This document shows positions 33,468 to 41,774 of a stretch of DNA of 64,000 bases, piece by piece. The stretch's first letter is position 1. Every line of letters begins with the position of its first letter. The stretch covers positions 3,373,501-3,437,500 of the forward strand of contig NZ_JAGSGD010000001.1 of assembly GCF_016772415.1 (NCBI RefSeq), written 5' to 3'. The notes beneath the pieces are model-generated. The model searched no databases. It had not been told where the DNA came from and worked only from the letters and a program-made list of their open reading frames with translations. Source of the stretch: Phenylobacterium glaciei. GTDB taxonomy: Bacteria > Pseudomonadota > Alphaproteobacteria > Caulobacterales > Caulobacteraceae. The translations under genes and the position numbers were made by a program.

Positions 33468-35405
33468 TCAATCGCGCCGCAGGACCTCCTGCATCGCACG
33501 GGCCAGGTCGTCCTGCAGGAAGGGCTTGGTCAGCCGCGCGAGCCTGGACTCGGATCCGGCCGGCAGCTCGGCGTAGCCGGTGGCCAGGATCACCGCCACG
33601 CCGGGGTGGCTGGCCGCGATCTCGTCGGCGAGCTGCAGGCCGGTGACCTGGGGCATGGCGAAGTCGGTGATCACCAGGTCAATGGTCTCGCGCTTCAGGA
33701 CCGCCAGGGCGTCGCGCACCGACATGGCGGGGAAGACCGTGTGGCCCAGGTCCTCCAGCATGGCGACGGTGTTGAGCAGCACCAGGCTGTCGTCATCGAC
33801 GGCCAGCACGGTCAGCGGGGCGATGGGGTGGATTTCCTCCACCGCGCCGGCGCCGGAGAAGACCTGCCGCTCGTCGCCGGCCAGCACCTGGGGCAGCCAG
33901 AGTTCGACGGTGGTCCCCTCGCCTGCCTGGCTGCGCATCACCATCCGCCCGCCGGACTGTTCGGCCAGGCCATGGATCATGGAGAGGCCAAGCCCCGTGC
34001 CCTTGCCGATCCCCTTGGTGGTGAAGAAGGGCTCGGCGGCGCGGGCCAGGGTGGCGGCGTCCATGCCATGGCCGGTGTCGGAGACCGTGAGCCGGACATA
34101 GTCGCCGGCCGGGAGCCCGATGCTGGCGCTCTCCGTCAGGGTTTCGGGGAGGGCCTCGATACGGATCGCGCCGCCGTCGGGCATGGCGTCGCGGGCGTTG
34201 ACCGCCAGGTTCAGCAGGGCGTTCTCAAGCTGGTTGGGGTCGGTGCACACCAGGGGCAGGCTGCGGGGGAAATGGGTCTCGATCCGCATGGCCGGGCCGA
34301 GCGAGCGCTGCAGCAGGCTGGTCATGCCGCGCACCAGGCCGGCCAGATCCACCGGATCGAGCTTCAGTTCCTGCTTGCGGGCGAAGGCCAGCATGCGCTG
34401 GGTGAGCGCCGCGCCGCGCTGGGCGCCCTGCATGGCGTTGTCGATCAGGGGCGTGATGCGGGGATCGTGGGGCAGGCGCTTGCGCACCAGTTCCAGGCTG
34501 CCCAGGACCGCCATCAGCAGGTTGTTGAAGTCGTGAGCGATGCCGCCGGTGAGCTGGCCGATGGCCTCCAGCTTCTGGGACTGCAGCAGGGCCTCGCGGG
34601 CGTCGTCCAGGGCCTTCTGGGCGGCGCGGCGCTCGGTGACGTCGCGGGTGATCTTGGCGAAGCCGATCACCGCGCCGCCGTCGTCGCGGATCGGGTCGAT
34701 GATCACGTGGGCCCAGAACTGCGTGCCGTCCTTGCGGAGCCGCCAGCCCTCGTGCTCGTAGCGGCCCTCGGCGGCGGCGGTGGCCAGGGCGCGTTGCGGG
34801 CCGCCGGCGGCGCGGTCTTCGTCGGTGTAGAAGCGCGAGAAGTGCTGACCGACGATCTCATCGGCCCGGTAGCCCTTGATGCGCTCGGCGCCGGCGTTCC
34901 AGTTGGTCACCTGGCCGTCGGGGTCCAGCATGTAGATGGCGTAGTCGGTGACCCCCTGGACCAGCAGCCGGAACTGCTCCTGGCTGGCGCGCAGGGCGGT
35001 CTCGGCGATCCTGCGCTCCGTAAGGTCGCGGGTGATCTTCGCATAGCCGATCAGGCTTCCATCCTCGGCGCGGATCGGATCGATGATCACGTGGGCCCAG
35101 AACCGACTGCCGTCCTTGCGGATCCGCCAGCCTTCCTTTTCGAAGCGGCCCTCCTCGGCGGCGGTCCGCAGGGCGGCGGCCGGCGCGCCGGCGGCGCGGT
35201 CCTCTTGCGAATAGAAGCGGGAGAAGTGCTGGCCGATGATCTCGGCGGCGGCATAGCCCTTGAAGCGCTGGGCGCCGGGATTCCAGCTGGTCACCCGGCC
35301 GTCGGGGTCGAGCATGTAGATGGCGTAGTCGGTGATGGCGTCGATCAGCAGCCTGTAGCGGTTCTCGTCGGTCAGCGACGGCGCCACCTGCTCCTGGTCG
35401 TCCAT
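33468..35405 (-). CDS. Tandem-PAS hybrid sensor histidine kinase
   Basis: The 645-residue protein contains two near-identical PAS domains (about 20-135 and 140-260, each with QHFSRFY and FWAHVIIDPIR), a HisKA of the GGIAHDFNNLL type (about 280), an HATPase and a C-terminal receiver with VLAVDDDS and acceptor LVITDFAMP. No membrane span is seen. It would phosphorylate an unlinked partner. The doubled PAS shows a recent internal duplication. Confidence 0.88.
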   Translation of the reverse strand: MDDQEQVAPSLTDENRYRLLIDAITDYAIYMLDPDGRVTSWNPGAQRFKGYAAAEIIGQHFSRFYSQEDRAAGAPAAALRTAAEEGRFEKEGWRIRKDGSRFWAHVIIDPIRAEDGSLIGYAKITRDLTERRIAETALRASQEQFRLLVQGVTDYAIYMLDPDGQVTNWNAGAERIKGYRADEIVGQHFSRFYTDEDRAAGGPQRALATAAAEGRYEHEGWRLRKDGTQFWAHVIIDPIRDDGGAVIGFAKITRDVTERRAAQKALDDAREALLQSQKLEAIGQLTGGIAHDFNNLLMAVLGSLELVRKRLPHDPRITPLIDNAMQGAQRGAALTQRMLAFARKQELKLDPVDLAGLVRGMTSLLQRSLGPAMRIETHFPRSLPLVCTDPNQLENALLNLAVNARDAMPDGGAIRIEALPETLTESASIGLPAGDYVRLTVSDTGHGMDAATLARAAEPFFTTKGIGKGTGLGLSMIHGLAEQSGGRMVMRSQAGEGTTVELWLPQVLAGDERQVFSGAGAVEEIHPIAPLTVLAVDDDSLVLLNTVAMLEDLGHTVFPAMSVRDALAVLKRETIDLVITDFAMPQVTGLQLADEIAASHPGVAVILATGYAELPAGSESRLARLTKPFLQDDLARAMQEVLRRD

Positions 35406-35466
35406 GCAAGAAAGTCCCCTCAGCCGGCACTAAACGGATGAGGGCGATCAGGGTTCCGCAGAAGCG

Positions 35467-36399
35467 CTAGACGCCAGTGGGCCGCACGCCCAGCTCGGCC
35501 AGGCGGGCGAGATAGGCCTCGGTGCGGGCGGTCAGTTCGCCGATGCCGGCCAGCACCTGGGGGCGGGCGCTGACCCGCTCGGGGACGATCACGCCGCCCC
35601 CCGACTTCTCCAGCAGGCCTTGCTCCATCAGGCGGCGCACGTGGCGGCGCGTGGTCTCGTAGGGCAGGCTCAGGGTCTTGGCGACGGCATAGACCGAGAC
35701 CGGCTCCCGCTCGCCGTCGGAGGGGCCCACCGGCACGTCGGGATAGGCTTCGGGAGCGTAGGCGTGCTGCTCGATATTGACGAAGGACACCGCGCGCATG
35801 ACCAGGGCGGCCAGGGCGTCCACCTCCAGGGTACGGCCGATCAGGGCCAGGACGTCGAGGAAGTAGTTGACCCCCAGGCGCACCACCTGACGGCTGACAT
35901 CCCCCAGAGGATCGCCGCTGATGGGGGGGGTGGCGGAGCCGCCGGCGCTGTTCACCAGGTCTTGGGTCAGGGCCCAGTGGGCGGAGACCGCCTCCAGCAT
36001 GCCGGGATACAGGAAGGCGCTGTTGGGGATGATCAATCCGCCGGGAACGGCTTCGCACAAGCCTTCCTTGCGCAGCTTGGCGGCGTGGCGGCGGACAGTC
36101 TCGTACGGAATGCCCAGTTCCTTGGCGATGGCGTAGACGGTGACCGGCGTTCGCTCGCTGTCTGGCGGAACGGCGTCCATCGCCGCGTAGCGCATGGCGC
36201 GCGCCGGGTCCGTGGTGAACACGCGCATATTGGCCCGTGCGATCGACAGGAAGGTAAGCGTCGTCACCAGGTCACGGTCCACGGCCTTGTCCAGCAGGCG
36301 GACGATATTGAGGAAGTATTCCGCGCTCTGCCGGGCGGTCAGCCGGCGGCTGTCGATCGGCGAGGACGCCGAATCTTGAGGCGGATGAATCATTTCCAC
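35467..36399 (-). CDS. Internally duplicated winged-helix transcriptional regulator
   Basis: The 310-residue protein is two homologous halves. Each has a YFL helix (YFLNIVRLLDKAV; YFLDVLALIGRTL), a long helical region, then a winged helix (VYAIAKELGIPYETVRRHAA at about 95-114; VYAVAKTLSLPYETTRRHVR at about 238-257) ending in GGLIIP or GGVIVP. I know no named family with this layout. It is divergent from bioA, but a link to biotin is not shown. The start could be Met1 or Met3. Confidence 0.75.
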   Translation of the reverse strand: MEMIHPPQDSASSPIDSRRLTARQSAEYFLNIVRLLDKAVDRDLVTTLTFLSIARANMRVFTTDPARAMRYAAMDAVPPDSERTPVTVYAIAKELGIPYETVRRHAAKLRKEGLCEAVPGGLIIPNSAFLYPGMLEAVSAHWALTQDLVNSAGGSATPPISGDPLGDVSRQVVRLGVNYFLDVLALIGRTLEVDALAALVMRAVSFVNIEQHAYAPEAYPDVPVGPSDGEREPVSVYAVAKTLSLPYETTRRHVRRLMEQGLLEKSGGGVIVPERVSARPQVLAGIGELTARTEAYLARLAELGVRPTGV

Positions 36400-36527
36400 A
36401 GCTTAGGCCCCGTCGCGGACCCGGTACACAACATGGGTATCTGGGGTTGCATGGTGGATCATCGGCGGCTTGCCAGGGCCGGGCGGCGCTCACTACCAAG
36501 CTCGCCACATCCGCGGAGGACACCCCC

Positions 36528-37784
36528 ATGCCCCAGTGGCTCACCGACGGCGCGGCCCATGTCTGGCGCCCCTATTGCCAGATGAAGACCGCGCCCGCGC
36601 CGCTGGCGGTGGCGCGGACGGACGGCGCGCGGATCATCCTGGAGGACGGCCGCGAGCTGGTGGACGGGATCGCCAGCTGGTGGACCGCCTGCCACGGCTA
36701 CAACCACCCCCACATCCGGGCCGCCGTTACGGCCCAGCTGGAGCGCGCGCCGCACGTGATGTTCGGCGGCCTGGCGCATGAACCGGCCTATCGGCTGGCC
36801 TCCCGGCTGGCGGCCCTGCTGCCGGGCGAGCTGGACCATGTGTTCTTCGCCGAGAGCGGCTCGGTGGCCGTCGAGATCTCGATGAAGATGGCCCTGCAGT
36901 ACTGGATCAACCGGGGCGTGGCGGGGCGCACCAAGTTCGTCAGCTTCCTGGGCGGCTATCACGGCGACACGCTGGCCACGATGACCATCTGCGATCCCGA
37001 GGAGGGGATGCACGGCCTGTTCGCAGGCGTCATGCCGGCGCAGCACGTCGTCGCCATGCCCCGCGACCTCGGCAGCGAGGCGGCGCTGGACTCCCTGCTG
37101 AGCGCGAAGGGTTCGGAGATCGCCGCCCTGATCGTCGAGCCCCGGGTGCAGGGGGCCGGCGGCATGGTGCTGCACGACGACAGCGTGCTGGCGACCCTGC
37201 GACGGCTGGCCGACAAGCACGGCCTGCTGCTGATCTTCGACGAGATCTTCACCGGCTTCGGGCGGACCGGCGACCTGTTCGCCTGCACAGGCTCTGGCGT
37301 CATTCCCGACATCGTGACGCTCTCCAAGGCGCTGACCGGGGGCACCTTGCCGCTGTCGGCGGCGATCGCCAGCCGGCGGGTGTTCGAGGCCTTCTGGTCC
37401 GACGACGCGGGCGCGGCCCTGATGCACGGGCCGACCTACATGGCCAATCCGCTGGCCTGCGCGGCGGCCAACGCCTCGCTTGACCTGTTCGAGGACGGGG
37501 CCTGGAAGGCCGATGTGGCGCGGATCAATGCCGCTCTCGCCGAAGGCCTGGAGCCCTGCCGGAAGGCGCCGGGCGTCGTGGACGTCCGCACCCTGGGCGC
37601 CATCGGGGTGGTGGAGTTCGAGGACGCGGTGGACACCGGCGACCTCTGCGTGAAGTTCGCCGAGCGCGGCTGCTGGATCCGGCCCATGGGCAAGGTGGTC
37701 TACCTGACCCCGCCGTTCGTGACGTCGGACGCCGAGCTCTCCCGGCTGACCGGGGCGATTTGTGAGGTGGTTGCGGGCTCTTAG
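36528..37784 (+). CDS. bioA: Adenosylmethionine-8-amino-7-oxononanoate aminotransferase
   Basis: The 418-residue class III PLP enzyme turns KAPA into DAPA with S-adenosylmethionine. The segments HVWRPYCQMKTAP, VDGIASWWTACHGYNHP, FDEIFTGFGRTG and the PLP lysine in TLSKALTGGT agree with BioA. A GGAGGA lies 7 bases before the ATG. The bioF-bioD pair is 12 kb upstream on the other strand, so the pathway is split. Confidence 0.9.
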   Translation: MPQWLTDGAAHVWRPYCQMKTAPAPLAVARTDGARIILEDGRELVDGIASWWTACHGYNHPHIRAAVTAQLERAPHVMFGGLAHEPAYRLASRLAALLPGELDHVFFAESGSVAVEISMKMALQYWINRGVAGRTKFVSFLGGYHGDTLATMTICDPEEGMHGLFAGVMPAQHVVAMPRDLGSEAALDSLLSAKGSEIAALIVEPRVQGAGGMVLHDDSVLATLRRLADKHGLLLIFDEIFTGFGRTGDLFACTGSGVIPDIVTLSKALTGGTLPLSAAIASRRVFEAFWSDDAGAALMHGPTYMANPLACAAANASLDLFEDGAWKADVARINAALAEGLEPCRKAPGVVDVRTLGAIGVVEFEDAVDTGDLCVKFAERGCWIRPMGKVVYLTPPFVTSDAELSRLTGAICEVVAGS

Positions 37785-37944
37785 CCTTCTCCCCTTGCGG
37801 GAGAAGGTGGCCGGTCAGCGACCGGTCGGATGAGGGGTCGCGCTCCCCTATCCGCGCGCATCCAGCCGCCCTAACCCGAGAGGCCTATCGACCCCTCATC
37901 CGACCCTGCTTCGCAGGGCCACCTTCTCCCGCAAGGGGAGAAGG
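37785..37944. repeat. Family-3 160-bp palindromic repeat
   Basis: Outer arms read CCTTCTCCCCTTGCGGGAGA and its inverse at 37917-37944; each arm is itself a small hairpin. An inner pair, CGGATGAGGGGTCG and CGACCCCTCATCCG, lies at about 37826-37840 and 37889-37902. This type is widespread in alphaproteobacteria. It fills the gap between converging bioA and a hydrolase. Confidence 0.8.
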
Positions 37945-37956
37945 TTTCTCTTTGCC

Positions 37957-38889
37957 CTAGGCCAACGCCGCCTTCAGCGCCGCCGCGACCTCATGCGCCG
38001 CCACGTCTATGGCCGGGGAGACGTCGCCCATGATCAGGAAGTCGTGGACCATGTCGGGGTATTCCTTGTGGGTCGCCTTGACGCCCGCGGCATTGAGCTT
38101 GGCGGCGAAGTCGCGGCCTTCGTCCTTCAGGGGATCGTAGCCGGCGGTGACCACCAGGGCGGGCGCGACGCCGGCCACATCGGCGGTTCCCAGCATGGCG
38201 CGGTGAGCCTGGGGGTGGCCGAGGACCGCCAGGCACTTGTCGAACCAGGCCAGCGCCGCCTTGGTCAGGACCGGACCGTCGAGGGTCTTGCGCGACTGGG
38301 TTTCAACCTCGGGCCAGATGCCCGGATAGAGCAGCAGCTGGAAGGCGATCTTCCGCGTCGGATCGTTCTTCATGTCGACGCTGATCGAGGCGGCCAGGTT
38401 GCCGCCGGCCGAGCAGCCGCCGACGGCGATGCGGGCCGGATCGACGCCGATCTCCGACGCGTGGTCGAAGGCCCACTTGGTGGCGGCCAGGCAGTCGTCG
38501 TGCCCCGCCGGGAAGGGATGCTCGGGCGCCAGGCGGTAGTCGATGGCCAGGACCCGGATGCCGGCATAGGCGGCCATGCGGCGGCAGTGGCCATCGTGGG
38601 TCTCCAGGTCGCCGATGGCGAAGCCGCCGCCGTGATAATAGACCAGCAGCGGGGTCACGGCCGGGGCATTGGCCGGCACGTAGAGCCGGGCCGGGATCGG
38701 GCCTTCGGCGCCGTCGACCTTGATGTCCGTGGCGGTGACGTCCTTGGGCGCGTTCAGGTTCTGGGCCTGGCGCTGCATGCGGTAGCCGGCGCGGATCATC
38801 TCCGGCGGGATGGCGTCCAGCGGCGGCGGCGTCTGGCCCGCCGCGGCGGCGTCGGCGGCGTCGAGCATGGCTTTGATGTGCGGATCCAT
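37957..38889 (-). CDS. Alpha/beta hydrolase, HSL (GDXG) family
   Basis: The 310-residue esterase/lipase has HGGGFAIGD (about 85, oxyanion hole), the nucleophile GCSAGGN (about 157) and the acid and His in GYDPLKDEG and DMVHDF. No signal peptide is present. It lies just downstream of an acyl-CoA ligase on the same strand (17 bases apart), which suggests joint use of an ester or acyl substrate. Confidence 0.88.
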   Translation of the reverse strand: MDPHIKAMLDAADAAAAGQTPPPLDAIPPEMIRAGYRMQRQAQNLNAPKDVTATDIKVDGAEGPIPARLYVPANAPAVTPLLVYYHGGGFAIGDLETHDGHCRRMAAYAGIRVLAIDYRLAPEHPFPAGHDDCLAATKWAFDHASEIGVDPARIAVGGCSAGGNLAASISVDMKNDPTRKIAFQLLLYPGIWPEVETQSRKTLDGPVLTKAALAWFDKCLAVLGHPQAHRAMLGTADVAGVAPALVVTAGYDPLKDEGRDFAAKLNAAGVKATHKEYPDMVHDFLIMGDVSPAIDVAAHEVAAALKAALA

Positions 38890-38906
38890 GGGTCTCTTTC
38901 CTTGTG

Positions 38907-40442
38907 TCAGCCGACCTGGCGGTCGCGGCCTTCCCAGTAGGGGGCGCGCAGTTCGCGGCGCAGCACCTTGCCGGAGGGGTTTCGGGGCAGGACGTCGATG
39001 AAGTCGACGCTCTTGGGGACCTTGTAGCCGGCGATCAGCGGCCGGCAGTGGGCGATGATGTCGGCGGGGTTTCCGACGGCGCCGGGCCGCAGCACCACCA
39101 TGGCCTTCACCGCCTCCCCCCAGCGGTCGTCTGGCACGCCGACCACGGCGGCGTCGGCCACATCGGGGTGGGCGAAGAGGGCGTTCTCCACCTCGGCCGG
39201 ATAGACATTCTCGCCGCCGGTGACGATCATGTCCTTCACCCGGTCGTGGATGAACAGGTAGCCGTCGGCGTCGAAGAAGCCGGCGTCGCCCGAGCGGAAC
39301 CAGCCCTGCGCGTCGATGGCCTGGGCCGTGGCGTCCGGGCGGTTCCAGTAGCCCTTCATGATTCCCGGCGAGCGGATCTCGATCTCGCCGACCTCGCCGG
39401 TCTGCGCGTCGCGGCCATCGAGGCGGATGCGGACCTCGTAGCCCGGCGAGGGCTTGCCGCAGGCGCGCAGCTTGCCGAGCTTGGGATCATGGGCCGAGGG
39501 CGGCAGATAGGCGCCGCCGCCGATGGTCTCGGTCAGGCCGTAGAGCTGGGAGAACTCCGAGCCGAAGCGGTCCTGGGCGCGCTTGAGCACCTCCTCAGAG
39601 ATCGGCGAGGCGCCGTAATAGACGTGTTCAAGGGTGGAAAGATCCGCGGTCTCCATGCTCGGATGCTGCAGCAGCATGTTGATCAGGGCCGGGGCGAGGA
39701 AGGCGTGGCGGATCCTGTGCTGGCCGGTCAGGGCCAGCAGCACCGCGGGATCGACCTCGCGCATGATCACCGTGCGCGCGCCCTGCAGCAGGGCCAGCAT
39801 GCCCAGATTGGCGCCGGCCACATGGAACAGCGGCATGGCCACCAGGACCCCGTCGCCGGGCTCGAACCTGGCCCAGACCTTGGTGGCCCCATCGAAGCAG
39901 TGGGCGTAGTTGGTCTCGGTGAGCTGGACGCCCTTGGGCAGGCCGGTGGTGCCCGAGGTGTAGAGCTGGATGACGTCGTCTTCGGGCCGCGGCGCGAGGT
40001 GCGGGTCGGTGGCCGGTTGCGTCGAGAGCCAGGCGCGGAACTCGTCGCCGAACACGATGGTGGTCGTGAGGTCGGGCAGGTCGAGGCCGGCCAGGAGGTC
40101 GGTATAGTCGGAGCCCGCCACCACCAGGCGGCAGCCGGCGTCCTTGAGGATGAACTCCACCTCCGGCGGGGCCAGGCGCCAGTTGACCGGGGTCAGGCAG
40201 ACCCGGGCCTTCAGGCAGCCGAACCAGAGGACGAAGAAGTCGTCATTGCCCTTGGACAGGGTCCCGATGCGGTCGCCAGGCTTGGCGCCCGCCGCGATCA
40301 GGGCCTGGGCGCAGCGCGAGGACAGGGCGTCGAGTTCGCCATAGGTGGTGGCGGCGCCCTCGAACCACAGGGCCTGGGCGTCGGCGCGCACGCGTCCATG
40401 ATGACGGGCGACGTCGGCCACGCTCGAGATGTCCTGGGACAT
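38907..40442 (-). CDS. Acyl-CoA synthetase (AMP-binding)
   Basis: The 511-residue adenylate-forming enzyme has the P-loop-like LYTSGTTGLPKG (about 162), YGLTETIGG (about 300), FRSGDAGFFDADGYL with DRVKDMIVTGGENVYP, and the catalytic Lys in PRNPSGKVLRRE (about 495). It activates a fatty or aryl acid to its CoA ester. The chain length is unknown. It precedes the HSL-type hydrolase in one operon. Confidence 0.9.
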   Translation of the reverse strand: MSQDISSVADVARHHGRVRADAQALWFEGAATTYGELDALSSRCAQALIAAGAKPGDRIGTLSKGNDDFFVLWFGCLKARVCLTPVNWRLAPPEVEFILKDAGCRLVVAGSDYTDLLAGLDLPDLTTTIVFGDEFRAWLSTQPATDPHLAPRPEDDVIQLYTSGTTGLPKGVQLTETNYAHCFDGATKVWARFEPGDGVLVAMPLFHVAGANLGMLALLQGARTVIMREVDPAVLLALTGQHRIRHAFLAPALINMLLQHPSMETADLSTLEHVYYGASPISEEVLKRAQDRFGSEFSQLYGLTETIGGGAYLPPSAHDPKLGKLRACGKPSPGYEVRIRLDGRDAQTGEVGEIEIRSPGIMKGYWNRPDATAQAIDAQGWFRSGDAGFFDADGYLFIHDRVKDMIVTGGENVYPAEVENALFAHPDVADAAVVGVPDDRWGEAVKAMVVLRPGAVGNPADIIAHCRPLIAGYKVPKSVDFIDVLPRNPSGKVLRRELRAPYWEGRDRQVG

Positions 40443-40544
40443 CGATCCTCCCGGCTCGCCGGCCCCTCAAGGCGGGGGCCCGGCGCATCTGAATTCGCAC
40501 CAGATGGCCGGGTTGGCAACGGGCGCCGCCGCGTCAGGCCGGGC

Positions 40545-40593
40545 GAGCGGGATGAGGAAAAGTGGGAACCGGTTTTCCGCCAGCATCCCACTC
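40545..40593. repeat. Dispersed GAGCGGGAT repeat, copy 2
   Basis: The element GAGCGGGATG...CATCCCACTC is 49 bp, the same length as the copy at 6144, with the shared core AAAAGTGGGAACCGGTTTT. It ends 7 bases before the stop of the tautomerase gene. Confidence 0.75.
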
Positions 40594-40599
40594 CACTTT

Positions 40600-41031
40600 T
40601 TATGCCGCCGGGAGATCGTAGGGGCTGGCCTTGTTCTCGCTGATCCAGCGGGCCTCGGCGTCGGAATTGGCGGGCGGCGGGCGCAGGCCCTGGATCGACC
40701 AGAGGTCGAAGGGGGTCTCGTCGATGTGGAATTCCCAGTCGAAGCCACGGTCGCGGATATAGGGCGCCATGGCGTCATCGCAGGCCTTGATCCACCAGGC
40801 CTTGGCCTCCGGGGTCGGCAGGGTGCGGGCGATGTGGTCGACCCAGATGCGCACGAAGTTATCCGCCGGCTCCCCGCCCACGAAGAAGGAGTCGGCCGGC
40901 ACGGGCTGGAACACCACGCCGACATAGAACTTCGGCAGGCGGCTGTAGAGGGCGGTGATCGCCTGGGACAGCGCGTGCTTGTCCTGCACCGAGAAGGCGT
41001 TTTCGGGGTGGTAGATTTTCCAGAGCGGCAT
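40600..41031 (-). CDS. Tautomerase family protein (cis-CaaD/MIF-like fold)
   Basis: The 143-residue protein starts MPLWKIYHPENAFS, which puts Pro in position 1 after methionine removal, the catalytic residue of tautomerases. It has the paired beta-alpha-beta design, with FYVGVVFQPVPADSFF. I chose the ATG at 41031 for that proline; an upstream ATG would hide it. It is divergent from a TetR gene and has a palindromic operator in the gap, so it is probably TetR-controlled. Confidence 0.78.
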   Translation of the reverse strand: MPLWKIYHPENAFSVQDKHALSQAITALYSRLPKFYVGVVFQPVPADSFFVGGEPADNFVRIWVDHIARTLPTPEAKAWWIKACDDAMAPYIRDRGFDWEFHIDETPFDLWSIQGLRPPPANSDAEARWISENKASPYDLPAA

Positions 41032-41051
41032 GGGTCCCTCCAAGCTTTATA

Positions 41052-41065
41052 ATGATGACCATCAT
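41052..41065. promoter_or_regulatory. TetR-type operator between tautomerase and tetR genes
   Basis: ATGATG (41052-41057) and CATCAT (41060-41065) flank AC, a perfect 6-2-6 palindrome in an AT-rich stretch (TATAATGATGACCATCATCA). It lies 21 bases from the tautomerase start and 80 from tetR. Confidence 0.5.
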
Positions 41066-41144
41066 CATAAGGGCGGCGTGGCGGATTGATCAAGCCCCGT
41101 CGGGATTCTATTGATGACGTCCGTAAGCAAAGAGGAGGTTCGAG

Positions 41145-41705
41145 ATGCGCATCAGCCGCGAGCAGGCGCAGGAGAACCACGACAGGGTGGTGACCACGGC
41201 GGCCAAGCTGTTCCGCGAGCGGGGCTTCGACGGGGTGGCGGTGGGCGACCTGATGAAGGCCGCGGGCTTCACCCACGGGGGTTTCTACAACCACTTCAAG
41301 TCCAAGGACGAGCTCTCGGGGGAGGCCCTGGACCAGGCCTTCCGCCAGATGGACGCGCAGCGGGCGCGGGTGGAGAGCCTGGACGAGCTGCTGACCCAGT
41401 ACCTGTCGGACGCGGCGCGCCGGGCGCCGGGCCGCGCCTGCCCCGCCGCCGCCCTGGCCGGGGACGCCTCGCGTCAGGGGGCGCCGGTGAAGCAGGTCTT
41501 CGCGCAGGGCTTCGAGCGGATGGTGGCCTCGATGGCGGACCGCCTGCCCGAGGGGCCGCAGGCGCGTGGCGAGGCCATCGCCCTGCTGTCGCGCATGGTG
41601 GGCGCGCTCGCCCTGGCCAGGGCGATGCCGGAGGATTCTGATCTGGGGAGAGAGGTGCTGGCCGCCGCGCTGGCCGGCTGCCGGAAGGATGTCGCGCGCG
41701 CCTGA
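41145..41705 (+). CDS. TetR family transcriptional regulator
   Basis: The 186-residue protein has the HTH DLMKAAGFTHGGFYNHFKSK (about 33-52) and a short C-terminal domain. RBS GAGGTTCGAG lies before the ATG. It is divergent from the tautomerase, with the palindrome at 41052 in between. It converges with the aldehyde dehydrogenase gene. The ligand is unknown. Confidence 0.88.
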   Translation: MRISREQAQENHDRVVTTAAKLFRERGFDGVAVGDLMKAAGFTHGGFYNHFKSKDELSGEALDQAFRQMDAQRARVESLDELLTQYLSDAARRAPGRACPAAALAGDASRQGAPVKQVFAQGFERMVASMADRLPEGPQARGEAIALLSRMVGALALARAMPEDSDLGREVLAAALAGCRKDVARA

Positions 41706-41720
41706 GGGCGGGGCGAACCA

Positions 41721-41749
41721 AAAACCCCCGGAGCCTAAGCTCCGGGGGT
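41721..41749 (-). terminator. Rho-independent terminator of the aldehyde dehydrogenase gene
   Basis: ACCCCCGGAGC (41724-41734) and GCTCCGGGGGT (41739-41749) form an 11-bp stem with CTAA loop. On the reverse strand it is followed by a run of T (complement of the A-run at 41720-41724). It lies 26 bases beyond the aldehyde dehydrogenase stop. Confidence 0.85.
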
Positions 41750-41774
41750 CTGGAAGATCAGATTGTGACGCGGA

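Noticed and set aside
36400..36527. BioR operator before bioA
   Set aside because: No TTATnnATAA-type palindrome could be seen in the gap.
37785..37944. Possible CRISPR or phage attachment site in the palindromic repeat
   Set aside because: There is one palindrome only, without regularly spaced units, and it belongs to a known type of intergenic repeat.
38904..40643. 579-codon forward frame opposite the acyl-CoA ligase
   Set aside because: Antisense to a gene with full family motifs and typical shadow composition.
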